Assembly (NCBI GenBank): GCA_030066455.1
Contig: JASJBQ010000147.1
Span: 1 to 11,613, forward strand
From: Desulfobacterales bacterium
Lineage (GTDB): Bacteria; Desulfobacterota; Desulfobacteria; Desulfobacterales; UBA5852
DNA: 11,613 nucleotides
Direction of reading: 5' to 3'
Shown: piece after piece, positions 1-7,643 of the stretch
How the letters are laid out: every line of letters starts with the position of its first letter
Numbering within the stretch: position 1 is the first letter of the stretch
Notes under the pieces: generated by a model
The model's input: only the letters and a program-made list of their open reading frames with translations
Databases searched by the model: none
Told to the model about the DNA's origin: nothing
Translations under genes and position numbers: made by a program

Positions 1-173
1 ACATAGAGACCGGCAGCGGCGATGGTCAGGCGCAACTGGACAAGCTGGAACGGGGTGACGCCATTGATGAAAAGGTATTTGGCCGCCGATCCGGATACGC
101 CCCACAGCACGGCGGCCAGGGTGGCGTAAAGATAGCCCCAGCGCGGGGCCAATACGGTTGGGGTTGCATTCAC
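1..173 (-). CDS. EamA/DMT-family transporter, N-terminal part (runs off left edge)
   Basis: Only the first 57 or so codons are present; the gene continues past the left edge. Reading from a GTG at 173, the protein starts NATPTVLAPRWGYLYATLAA and continues with VLWGVSGSAAKYLF and then GVTPFQLVQLRL. This is the usual first membrane helix and following loop of EamA (drug/metabolite transporter) exporters: a W-G-x-S-G-type motif, then a helix carrying R-L near the second membrane segment. Full members have ten helices in the inner membrane and export small metabolites; the substrate cannot be told from this piece. GTG is the first usable start in the open frame back to about position 239, and the ribosome site is weak (GGAA about 10 bases upstream). 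It follows the Usp gene on the same strand after a strong hairpin, so it is probably transcribed separately. Confidence 0.75.
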   Translation of the reverse strand, partial: MNATPTVLAPRWGYLYATLAAVLWGVSGSAAKYLFINGVTPFQLVQLRLTIAAAGLY

Positions 174-314
174 GGGATGGGTTCCGTTGGTATGGTGATT
201 TGCTGGCGGCTTGCAGCTGAAATGGATCTCGATAACAGGTTGGCACTGTGATGTAAAGATCGGACGGCGGCCGGCAAACAATCGCACACGCCGTTTAGCG
301 TCAACGCGCAACCG

Positions 315-342
315 TGGCGGGTCGCCGGGATCGGCCCCGCCA
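315..342 (-). terminator. Strong hairpin just after the Usp stop codon, likely end of the antiporter-kinase operon
   Basis: Outer stem TGGCGGG (315-321) pairs with CCCGCCA (336-342). Inner stem GCCG (324-327) pairs with CGGC (332-335), with a four-base loop and a two-base bulge. It begins 8 bases past the Usp stop codon on the minus strand. No T-run follows, so it may act as a Rho-assisted terminator or as an mRNA-end stabiliser rather than a classical intrinsic terminator. Confidence 0.5.
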
Positions 343-349
343 GGCGATC

Positions 350-1234
350 CTAAGCGCCTTCTTGATGAGGGACGATCAATGTGGAAAGATCCGATTTTTC
401 TGCCAAATTGCGGGGGACACTGCCGATGATCCGCTCGTGCCAGCTCCCTTTGCCGGAACAGCCGGTGACGATCATACTGGCCCGCCATTCCCGTGCGGCC
501 TTTTCGATTTCCTGGTAGGGATCTCCGATGTACAAATGGGAACGCGCCTCCAACCCTGCCTGGGCCAGTGCATTCTCAACGGACTGCAGCCGCCGGCGAC
601 TGGTCTTACGGTAGCCTTGCACACCCATGGCCGACGAACTCCGGAGCGCTTTTTCCTTACCGACATGGATAACGTCGATTTTTTCCACCAGCCCTTTGAA
701 GGCCATCAGAAATTGCGTTGCTTTGTCCGCCGCCGGCGACCAGTCGGTGGCCAGCAGCGGTCGGACGAACGGATTCGCTTTTTCGACCGATTCTTGGCCG
801 CCATGCTTGTAAACCAGAATCGGCACCCGGGTGCGCCGTATCAAGTCGGAGATATCAGCGCCGGAAACGAGCTGTTCCAGACGCCCCCGCGTCGGTCGCC
901 CAATCACGATCAGATCCACTTTTTCGATGCTGGCGGCCCGCACGACCTGCTGGACCATGGTGCCGACGACGATGTGCACGCCCACTTCCATGCCCTGCTC
1001 GAAAAGCTGCTCCGCCCATTCGATAAAATGGATGTTGGCCAACTCCTTGAGCTTGACTTCCTCGCTTTTCTGATAACCGACACCACGGCGCAGGGCCACT
1101 TTGTCGCGTTCCACGACGTTAAGGAAGACAACATGATCCAGCCCGACGGCCCTCAGCTCCAGCAAGGACTCCAAGGCATCAAAGGCCAGCGCCTGAAACT
1201 TGGTGGCGAACAGCATTTTTCGGATGGTCGTCAT
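350..1234 (-). CDS. Tandem-domain universal stress protein (UspA family)
   Basis: A 294-residue cytoplasmic protein with two UspA folds, about residues 1-145 and 155-292. Each opens with a beta strand (MLFATKF; RPLLATDWS) and closes with a hydrophobic strand (VPILVYK; STLIVPH). The second domain has an exact ATP-binding signature, G-2x-G-9x-G-S, at G258, G261, G271 and S272. In the first domain the motif is degenerate (G112-R-P-T, then G125-A), so that half probably binds nucleotide poorly. Usp proteins bind ATP or partner proteins and modulate stress survival, but their biochemical outputs vary. It is the last gene of the antiporter-kinase operon, 49 bases after the stand-alone receiver gene, which suggests a role in the same response. 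The start at 1234 has a weak ribosome site; an internal ATG at codon 7 is a poorer alternative because it cuts the first beta strand. Confidence 0.93.
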   Translation of the reverse strand: MTTIRKMLFATKFQALAFDALESLLELRAVGLDHVVFLNVVERDKVALRRGVGYQKSEEVKLKELANIHFIEWAEQLFEQGMEVGVHIVVGTMVQQVVRAASIEKVDLIVIGRPTRGRLEQLVSGADISDLIRRTRVPILVYKHGGQESVEKANPFVRPLLATDWSPAADKATQFLMAFKGLVEKIDVIHVGKEKALRSSSAMGVQGYRKTSRRRLQSVENALAQAGLEARSHLYIGDPYQEIEKAAREWRASMIVTGCSGKGSWHERIIGSVPRNLAEKSDLSTLIVPHQEGA

Positions 1235-1283
1235 AATCCGTGTTTTCCATTGCTTGTGTTGGGTTCAAGCATCGGCGCAACAT

Positions 1284-1673
1284 TTAAAGCAGCTTTTTGA
1301 TCTGCGTGGCAAGCGTTTCGGCATCCGCCGGCTTTTCGATGTAGACCGCCGGGGCCGGGATGCCGCCGCCCCCAAAAACAGCCAGGGCTTCCTGGGATTT
1401 CAGGAAAGAACGCTGGGAAATGCCCGACAGGATGATCACCGGGATATGGGCGCAAGCCTTATCCATTTTAAGTTTACGATAGAGTCGGATACCGCTTTGC
1501 AGCGGCATCATGACGTCCAGAATAATTAGATCGGGGGCCTCCTGTGCGACCAACTTTTCCCCCTCCTCGCCATTGGTGGCCTCGATCGCTATGCAGCCAA
1601 GCTCTTGCACGACGGAGGTGTTGAAAAGGCGAACGTCGGGATCGTCATCAATGACAAGAACTTTTTTGGGCAT
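1284..1673 (-). CDS. Stand-alone receiver-domain response regulator
   Basis: A 129-residue protein consisting only of a CheY-like REC domain. The acidic pocket is D9-D10-D11, the phospho-acceptor is D53 in LIILDVMMP, the switch Ser is S83 in ILSGIS, and the conserved Lys is K114 in IEKP. All catalytic positions are intact. There is no DNA-binding or enzymatic output domain. Between S83 and K114 there are 30 residues, against 21 in the receiver of the neighbouring kinase, including a glycine-rich stretch (FGGGGIPAPAV); this enlarges the alpha4-beta5 region that REC proteins often use for partner contact. It starts 18 bases after the stop of the upstream kinase, with AAAGGAAA as a ribosome site, so the two are co-transcribed. 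It is the likely phosphate acceptor of one or both kinases of the operon, acting by protein contact or as a relay intermediate. Confidence 0.93.
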   Translation of the reverse strand: MPKKVLVIDDDPDVRLFNTSVVQELGCIAIEATNGEEGEKLVAQEAPDLIILDVMMPLQSGIRLYRKLKMDKACAHIPVIILSGISQRSFLKSQEALAVFGGGGIPAPAVYIEKPADAETLATQIKKLL

Positions 1674-1691
1674 GATGCGGATTTCCTTTCG

Positions 1692-3212
1692 CTATTTTTT
1701 ATCGACCGCGCGGTAGGGCAATCGCACCCGAACGGCCGTGCCTTCTCCGGGCGCGGATTCAACCTCGATCGTTCCGTTGTCTTCTTCGACCAATTTACGC
1801 GCCACCATCATCCCCAGGCCGGTTCCCAGATGGCCCTTGGTACTGAAAAAAGAGGTGAACAAGCGCGCTTGAACGTCGGGGGTCATCCCGATGCCGTTGT
1901 CCCTGATCTCGAATCGGAGGAGGCCTTCTTCCTCACGCCGTGTTCGCATGGTGACTTGAAAGTTTTTCGTGTCGTCGGCATCGTCGCGGCAAGCGTCCAC
2001 CGCGTTCGACACCAGATTGAGCAAGACGCTGTGCAGGGAATGCGGATCCATGATCACGATGCCGATGGCGGGGTCGAGATCTTTGACAATCGCCACGTTC
2101 TGCGTCTGGGCCTCCTCAATCACCAGGGCGCATACCTCCTCGACGATATCATTGGGACGGCAGGGCTCCCGTTCAGGTGATCGTTCTTTGGAATAGCGCA
2201 GCAGGTCCATCACCAGATCGGAGGTCCGGTCGATATTACGTTTGACCATGTCCCAGCCATTTTGCAAGCGGTCATTATCCTGCTTGGTGATGCCGACGTC
2301 CACGAGGTGGCGGCCGCCCTTGAGGCCATGGAGAATATTCTTGATCCCGTGCGCCACGCCGGCCACGGTCTGGCCGATGGCGGCCAAGCGCTCCTTGCGC
2401 ACCAGCGCCGCTTCGAGCTCCTTGATGGGGCGCAAATCCTGGAAGAAGGCCACCGTGCCCATCTTCTGGCCTTTTTCATGCAGAATGGCGCCGGCAAAAC
2501 GAACCGGAATCAAAGCCCCGTCCTGGGAAAGGACCGTGGCCTCGCGCGCTCGGATTTCGGCGCATTCCGGGCTCACGCACATGCCGGCCTGGAAGTCGGC
2601 GGCCAAATCCGCCGGATAGATATCCGCCAGAACTTGCTGCTGGATGACTTCCGCGCGCCTGTAACCAAAAATTTTTTCGGCCGCAGGGTTATAGATGACG
2701 ACGCGCAAATCCTTATCGGTGGCCACGATGCCGTCGGTGGAGCTCCGAATGAGCCGGGCTTGGAATTGGGCCTGGCGCTTCAGTTCCCGGGTTGCGGACG
2801 CAACTTGGGCCTCCAGTTCGAGGGTATGATCCCGTAATTGACGCCGGATGGTCAGTTTCTCCCCGGCACGCTGCAGCGCGACGGCCAGGGTATCGTCCCG
2901 CACCGGTTTGTTGATGAAATCAGACGCGCCGTACTTCAATGCTTCGACGGCATTGTCGACGTCCCCATGCCCCGTGATGATGATCACTTCGGTGAGGGTT
3001 TCCTTGGCTTTGATTGCCTGCAACACCTCGATGCCGCCGATCCCCGGCATTTTGATGTCGACCAGGACGATGTCCGGCGCCTGGGCGTCGAAAACAGCCA
3101 GCCCCGCCTCCCCGTTCTCGGCGGTCAGCACCTCGTAGCCGTCCGCGCGCAGGGACATGGCCAGAACGCGGCGGATATCGGGTTCGTCATCGATCAGCAG
3201 AATCTTATCCAT
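1692..3212 (-). CDS. REC-PAS sensor histidine kinase (cytoplasmic, NtrB-like core)
   Basis: 506 residues. Domains in order: receiver 1-120 (D8/D9 pocket, phospho-acceptor D52 in VLVDIKMPG, T80, K102); coiled linker 121-150; PAS about 150-265 (IRSSTDGIVATD to FFQDLR); DHp helices about 270-345 with H288; ATPase about 355-500 with N-box N403, G1 D438-N-G-I-G442 and G2 G463-T-G-L-G467. The H-box reads H-G-I-K-N, so the usual acidic residue after the phosphorylated His is Gly. No membrane segment is visible, so it is cytoplasmic. The frame is open upstream, but that part lies inside the preceding kinase gene; the ATG at 3212 fits the start of the REC fold (MDKILLIDDEP). ATG and the upstream stop overlap by 8 bases (ATGGATAA), indicating translational coupling. 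It probably receives phosphate through its REC domain and/or signals to the next receiver protein. Confidence 0.95.
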   Translation of the reverse strand: MDKILLIDDEPDIRRVLAMSLRADGYEVLTAENGEAGLAVFDAQAPDIVLVDIKMPGIGGIEVLQAIKAKETLTEVIIITGHGDVDNAVEALKYGASDFINKPVRDDTLAVALQRAGEKLTIRRQLRDHTLELEAQVASATRELKRQAQFQARLIRSSTDGIVATDKDLRVVIYNPAAEKIFGYRRAEVIQQQVLADIYPADLAADFQAGMCVSPECAEIRAREATVLSQDGALIPVRFAGAILHEKGQKMGTVAFFQDLRPIKELEAALVRKERLAAIGQTVAGVAHGIKNILHGLKGGRHLVDVGITKQDNDRLQNGWDMVKRNIDRTSDLVMDLLRYSKERSPEREPCRPNDIVEEVCALVIEEAQTQNVAIVKDLDPAIGIVIMDPHSLHSVLLNLVSNAVDACRDDADDTKNFQVTMRTRREEEGLLRFEIRDNGIGMTPDVQARLFTSFFSTKGHLGTGLGMMVARKLVEEDNGTIEVESAPGEGTAVRVRLPYRAVDKK

Positions 3213-5739
3213 GGTCACCCACTGACACGTGAAATATCGGAAAACGCAGTTCGAAGGTGGTGCCCTTGCCGGGCTCGCTGGCGATGTCGATGGTGCCCTC
3301 GTAGTCGCGAACGATGCCGTAGGAAATGCTGACGCCGAGTCCGGTACCCTTGCCCACTTTCTTGGTGGTGAAAAAGGGGTCGAAAAGTTTGGCCTTGACC
3401 TCATCGCTCATGCCCACGCCGGTATCGGCAACGGTCACAACCACCCAGTCGCCCTCCACGAAAGAACGGATGGTCAGCTGCTTTTGACCGTCCCGCCAGC
3501 GGTGATCGTCCTGCTTCTCATCCATGGCATCCATGGCATTGGTTACCAGATTGATGAACACCTGCTCCAGGCGGTTGTGGTCGGCCAGAATCCAGGGCAG
3601 CTCATCGCCCAGGTCCAGGACGAGATCAACCTCGTGCACCGTCAGCTGATGGCCGAGAACTTTGAAGACGTCCTGAATCGGCGCATTGATGTTCACCTTC
3701 TGGCGGACCACCTCGGATTGGCGGGCAAAATCCCGTACGTGCTGGATCACCCGCGAGGCACGCTGCACGTTGCGGCGGATATCCTCAGACAGGGTTTCGA
3801 TGTCTTCCTTGCTGAAGGTCAGCCCGCGTTTCACCATTTTGTCCAGAAGGTCGGAGCAGACCTGGATGACATTCAGGGGCTGGTTGATCTCATGGGCCAT
3901 GCCGGCGGCCAGCTGGCCGATGGTGGTCATCTTGCTGGCCTGGATGAGCTGGGTTTCCTTCTCGACGCTCTCGGTGATGTCGGTGGTGGCCACGATCAGC
4001 ACATCGCTGTCGCCGTAGCGCGCCGGGCTGATGTTGATGTTGACGTAAAACGGGCGTCCGTCCTTGCGGAAATTGCGCTTTTTGGTGAGCAGCAGCGATT
4101 GGCTGCCCGACATGTGCTCCAGCCCCTGCAGCAGCTCTTCGTCCCGTTTGTCGCAGAGGTCGCCGAAATGCGTCCCCACCAGTTCCTCGTGGGTGTATCC
4201 GTAGATGTCCCGGGCCCGGCGGTTGAAATCGAGGATGGAATGATGATTGCGTTCCAGGATGAAGATCGGGTTGGGGTCGCTGTTGAACAGGGTCCGGTAT
4301 TTCTCCTGGGACTTGATGTACTGGTCCTGCAGCCGGGCATTCTCCAAAGCGGCGCCGATACGGTTGCCGATCAGCTCGAGCACATGCTTCTGGTCGAGGG
4401 AGAAGAAGTCGGGTTTGTTGATGGCGATGCGGATGACGCCGAGGTTGGTGTTCTCCTTGCTCGTAATGGGGATATAGACCTGCGACTGCGGTGTGGCGGC
4501 GGGCGGCGATTCACTGCCGTTGCGGCCGGGCGGTTGGTCGGTCACGAGGAACTCCCCGACCCGGGCCACCTGGCGGATGGTGTGCAATTCCGCAACGTCG
4601 GGCAGATCGCAGTCGTCGATCTCGTCTTCGCTACGGCAGTAGCGCGACGAAAAGTCGCCTTTGGCATCCAGGAGAAAGAGGGAAAGGTCGTCGGCGGCCA
4701 TGAACTGCTGGACTTCGTCGAGGGCGCGATCGATGCGTTCGGCCACCGCCGCATCGTCGTTGAGGGCCGAATAGACCTTGCAGAGGGTCTGCAGCTCACA
4801 GGTATGGCGCTCGCGTTCTTCTTCGGCGCGCTTTTCGTCGGTTTTGTCCCACAGGGTTTCGATGGCCCCCAGGATCCGGCCGTCGGTGGATTTGATGGGC
4901 GCCGCGGTGAACCAGATCCATTTGCCGCCCGTTCCCAGGCCGGGAAAAAAACCCTCCGCCTCGAAGGCGTTCTCGATCAGGGCCGACTTTCGCCAGTGGT
5001 CGCCGTAGAGCGCCCGCAGCCCATCTTCGTCGGCCTGGTCCAGGACGACGTCGGCCAGTGAGGGGCGCTCGGACTGGTAGAAGGGGTCCCACTGCCGCCG
5101 GCTGCCGACCATTTCCTTCGCCGTCTTGCCGGTCAGTTTCTCCAGGGCCCGATTCCAGTGGGTGATTCGGTGGTGCTCATCGATGACAAAGGTGGGGATC
5201 GTGCTGCCCTGAATACTCTGGGAGAGGACCCATTGGCTGCGGACGAGTTCCTGTTCGATTTCGATATAGCGGTTGTTGCGGGCCTGGACGGTATCCATGA
5301 TGTGATCGGCGAAATGTTGGAAAAACAACTCGACTTCGGTGCTCACATTGGGCTTCTGTCGCAGCGTGTAGAGCGCGTCCTTTTTTTCCTTTTCCAGCTG
5401 GACGACGGTCCACAGGGAGCGGGCCTCAATGTGGTCCATCAAACGGACCTCTTGGGGCTTGGTTTGCCGGATGGCATCCGACAGGGTCGGATCCATCGTC
5501 AGCTCCAGGAGGCACTGCAGCCCGTCGAGGGCATAAAGCTCCCGGTAGTCGGTGGTCGTCCGGATCCCCAGCTGCCGGGCGAGCTGCAGACCCTCGGCCT
5601 GCACATCAATGTCGGCCACCCCCAGCACCTCGGGCGGGTGCTCCATGAAGGCCGTGTCAAACAGGTATCCCAGCAGGATCCGGCAGAAGCGGCCGCCGCC
5701 GATGATGGCGAACTTGGATTTAAGGAGATGCAGGGGCAT
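3205..5739 (-). CDS. Soluble sensor histidine kinase: Rossmann-like domain, PAS, GAF, PAS, HisKA, HATPase
   Basis: 844 residues with no membrane helix. Residues 1-110 resemble an NAD(P)-binding Rossmann half-domain: strand FAIIGGGRFCR with a G-x-G-like turn at G14-G16, an acidic end of the second strand (VADID, 41-45), then a T-D-Y-R-E-L stretch (63-68), as in Gfo/Idh/MocA oxidoreductase N-termini. A helical linker follows (111-175), then PAS about 178-300 (PTFVIDEHHRITHWN), GAF about 315-468, a second PAS about 478-592, and DHp with phospho-acceptor H616 in AHEINQPLN. The ATPase has N734, G1 D772-T-G-V-G-M and G2 G798-T-G-L-G802. All kinase residues are present. The start has a good ribosome site (AGAGGA, 7 bases upstream) and lies 21 bases after the antiporter stop; the end overlaps the next kinase. 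It may sense a dinucleotide or redox state; this is inferred from the fold. Confidence 0.95.
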   Translation of the reverse strand: MPLHLLKSKFAIIGGGRFCRILLGYLFDTAFMEHPPEVLGVADIDVQAEGLQLARQLGIRTTTDYRELYALDGLQCLLELTMDPTLSDAIRQTKPQEVRLMDHIEARSLWTVVQLEKEKKDALYTLRQKPNVSTEVELFFQHFADHIMDTVQARNNRYIEIEQELVRSQWVLSQSIQGSTIPTFVIDEHHRITHWNRALEKLTGKTAKEMVGSRRQWDPFYQSERPSLADVVLDQADEDGLRALYGDHWRKSALIENAFEAEGFFPGLGTGGKWIWFTAAPIKSTDGRILGAIETLWDKTDEKRAEEERERHTCELQTLCKVYSALNDDAAVAERIDRALDEVQQFMAADDLSLFLLDAKGDFSSRYCRSEDEIDDCDLPDVAELHTIRQVARVGEFLVTDQPPGRNGSESPPAATPQSQVYIPITSKENTNLGVIRIAINKPDFFSLDQKHVLELIGNRIGAALENARLQDQYIKSQEKYRTLFNSDPNPIFILERNHHSILDFNRRARDIYGYTHEELVGTHFGDLCDKRDEELLQGLEHMSGSQSLLLTKKRNFRKDGRPFYVNINISPARYGDSDVLIVATTDITESVEKETQLIQASKMTTIGQLAAGMAHEINQPLNVIQVCSDLLDKMVKRGLTFSKEDIETLSEDIRRNVQRASRVIQHVRDFARQSEVVRQKVNINAPIQDVFKVLGHQLTVHEVDLVLDLGDELPWILADHNRLEQVFINLVTNAMDAMDEKQDDHRWRDGQKQLTIRSFVEGDWVVVTVADTGVGMSDEVKAKLFDPFFTTKKVGKGTGLGVSISYGIVRDYEGTIDIASEPGKGTTFELRFPIFHVSVGDHG

Positions 5740-5760
5740 AACGATTCCTCTTTCCGCCGA

Positions 5761-7278
5761 TTAAAACATGACCAGCGTCACGACCACCAGGCAGGGCACC
5801 AGAAAAACCAGCGCATATTTTATAATATAGCCGAAGAAACTCGGCATGGGGGTGCCGAGCTCTTCGGAAATGGAACGCACCATGAAATTGGGGGCGTTGC
5901 CGATATAGCTGAACGCACCGAAGAATACCGCCCCGCTGGCAATCGCCTTTAAATAAATGGCATTTTCGCTGGTAAGCAGGGAAACGGCCTGGGCCTCGGG
6001 CAAACCGGGATAAAACCTGCCGAGGGCCGTGTTGAAAAAGGTGAGATAGGTCGGTGCATTGTCCAGAAAACCCGATAGCCCCCCGGTTACCCAGAAATAG
6101 TGCAGCGGCTTTTCGACGCTGGTGATCAGTAACGCCAAAGCCCCTTGCTCGCCGGCCTTGAGAATCAGGAGGCACGGAATCATGGTCACGAAAATGCCGA
6201 TAAACAGATAGGCCACCTCGATAATGGGAAACCAGGTAAAGTGATTGTCTTCGCGAAGCTGCGTGGGGGTCACGACCAGCGATACAATGCCCAGGACAAC
6301 CAGCAGGATGTCGCGCACCCAGTCCTGGATGGCCCGGTGAACGCCGAAGATATTGATTTCACCCCAGTCGAAGACGCCGCTCATCAGCACCGCCAGGACC
6401 ACGCCGGCCAGAATGGCGATATTGACGAGGCCTTCCAACTTGAGGGGAATGGGCGTGCCTTCCGGTGGACGGTGGACGATGCCCTCCCGTCGATAGTGGT
6501 AACTGTCCAAGATAAAATAGACGATCAGCAGGATGACGGCCATGATGAGCATGTGCGGTAATATTTTAAAGGTCCAGAAGAAAGGAACGCCGTGGAGATA
6601 GCCCAGAAACAATGGCGGGTCCCCCAGCGGCGTGAGGGCCCCGCCGATGTTGGCCACCAAAAATATAAAAAATACGACCATGAAGGTCCGATTTTTCCTG
6701 TGGCGGTTGGCGTTGAGCAGGGGACGGATCAACAACATGGCAGCACCCGTGGTACCCATCCACGAGGCCATGGCCGCGCCAACCATCATTATCAGCGTAT
6801 TGACCACCGGCGTTCCCTGCAGGGTGCCGCGTAAGAGAATGCCGCCGGAAACCGTATACAGAGACCACAGAAGAATGATGAAAGGGACGTAGTCCGCCAG
6901 CAGAATGTGCAAAATCTCGTGCACCGCCGTTCCCTTGAACGCGATCAGGAACGGAATTCCCAGGAGGGCCGCCCAAAAAGCGGAAATCTTGCCGAAATGA
7001 TGATGCCACAGCTGCGGCGCCAGGAGGGGTAAGAACGCGATTGAAAACAGCATGCCGATAAAGGGCAGGCAGCTCCAAAGGGGTAAAATCTGCCCCAGGT
7101 TCCCGTGATCGCTGGTGTGGACGCCTTGACCGGCAGAAGCTGGGCCCGCCGCGAGGACCTGCCCGTCTTGCCCGGGGCGCACCGTGGCGGTCGCCAGCTG
7201 CAGACCGACCAGGACCAGGACGCCGCAAACCAGCAGAATGACGATTCGCAGAAACCCGTGACCGTTTCCTGAACCCAT
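5761..7278 (-). CDS. Sodium:proton antiporter, NhaD / CitMHS (ion transporter superfamily)
   Basis: A 505-residue polytopic inner-membrane protein. A signal-anchor-like helix (about 11-30) and a short polar segment (31-62) precede roughly twelve hydrophobic helices. Diagnostic motifs are GALTPLGDPPLF (213-224), the membrane re-entrant motif GGLSGFLDNAPTYLTFF (399-415) and FSYIGNAPNFMVRSI (456-470). These match NhaD-type Na+/H+ antiporters of the ion transporter superfamily, where the G-D-P-P and D-N-A-P-T elements line the ion path. The expected role is exchange of cytoplasmic Na+ for H+. The frame stays open to 7506, but that N-terminus is Arg/Pro-rich, unlike a membrane protein. The ATG at 7278 with an upstream GGGGGA gives the normal length and start. 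It is the first gene of the five-gene operon. An organic-anion substrate cannot be excluded, because the superfamily also includes citrate and arsenite carriers. Confidence 0.9.
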   Translation of the reverse strand: MGSGNGHGFLRIVILLVCGVLVLVGLQLATATVRPGQDGQVLAAGPASAGQGVHTSDHGNLGQILPLWSCLPFIGMLFSIAFLPLLAPQLWHHHFGKISAFWAALLGIPFLIAFKGTAVHEILHILLADYVPFIILLWSLYTVSGGILLRGTLQGTPVVNTLIMMVGAAMASWMGTTGAAMLLIRPLLNANRHRKNRTFMVVFFIFLVANIGGALTPLGDPPLFLGYLHGVPFFWTFKILPHMLIMAVILLIVYFILDSYHYRREGIVHRPPEGTPIPLKLEGLVNIAILAGVVLAVLMSGVFDWGEINIFGVHRAIQDWVRDILLVVLGIVSLVVTPTQLREDNHFTWFPIIEVAYLFIGIFVTMIPCLLILKAGEQGALALLITSVEKPLHYFWVTGGLSGFLDNAPTYLTFFNTALGRFYPGLPEAQAVSLLTSENAIYLKAIASGAVFFGAFSYIGNAPNFMVRSISEELGTPMPSFFGYIIKYALVFLVPCLVVVTLVMF

Positions 7279-7545
7279 TGACCGTTTCCCCCAAGGCCTC
7301 GTTGAGCTGATGAGGATAACGTGGCATCGTCGGCACGCGGGGCCGTCCGGCCGCGCGGCGCAGATGCCTTGTGGTGATGGCGCGGGTACCGGGCGTCTGG
7401 ATGCCGATGCCCCACCATAATGCCATGGTAACGGTGTAAAGCTTGGCTGGCGTGCATTTGAAGATGCCGGTACAGCGCCGGCCAAGCCCGCATGGCAGCG
7501 AAGCAAAAGGCCTTACGCTCAAATTTCAGCACCGCAAATGCATAC
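7279..7545 (-). other. Long untranslated leader of the antiporter operon
   Basis: If the promoter at 7547-7575 is correct, the antiporter mRNA has a leader of about 260 bases. It contains several GC-rich self-complementary stretches and several out-of-frame ATGs. Frames crossing it encode Arg/His/Pro-rich text with no recognisable protein. I could not match it to a known riboswitch by eye. Confidence 0.3.
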
Positions 7546-7546
7546 T

Positions 7547-7575
7547 AACATAGCAGAAAAGACGCGCGGCCTCAA
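7547..7575 (-). promoter_or_regulatory. Candidate sigma-70-type promoter for the antiporter-kinase operon
   Basis: On the minus strand TTGAGG (7575-7570) lies 17 bases from TATGTT (7552-7547), and the -10 box is preceded by TGC, giving an extended -10 (TGCTATGTT). It sits in a locally AT-richer pocket upstream of the antiporter, and transcription would start near 7540. Consensus match only. Confidence 0.4.
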
Positions 7576-7612
7576 AGCACGTCCTGCGGCCGACAATCTA
7601 AGAGCCGAATAA

Positions 7613-7643
7613 GTCCAAAAATGCAAGACCGACTCCGTCGGCC
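7613..7643 (-). terminator. Candidate intrinsic terminator for the M48 protease transcript
   Basis: On the minus strand a 7-pair stem (7643-7637 with 7633-7627, one G-U pair) has a 3-base loop. It is followed by TTGCATTTTT (7626-7617). A second hairpin, GGCAAGG/CCTTGCC (7650-7656 with 7664-7670), lies just upstream. It is placed between the protease stop codon and the antiporter promoter, where a transcription stop is expected. Confidence 0.5.

Noticed and set aside
314..1300. 328-residue plus-strand open frame
   Set aside because: It is the antisense shadow of the Usp gene; its text has no fold-like pattern while the minus strand has clear UspA motifs.
3213..3404. 64-residue N-terminal extension of the REC-PAS kinase
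   Set aside because: Lies inside the upstream kinase gene in another frame, is Pro/Ser/Arg-rich, and the REC fold starts exactly at the ATG at 3212.
3229..5061. 610-residue plus-strand open frame
   Set aside because: Antisense shadow of the 844-residue kinase, caused by high GC at third codon positions; composition is Gly/Asp/Val/His-rich without motifs.
7279..7506. 76-residue N-terminal extension of the antiporter
   Set aside because: Arg/Pro/His-rich text with no membrane character; the ATG at 7278 has a ribosome site and gives the usual length.
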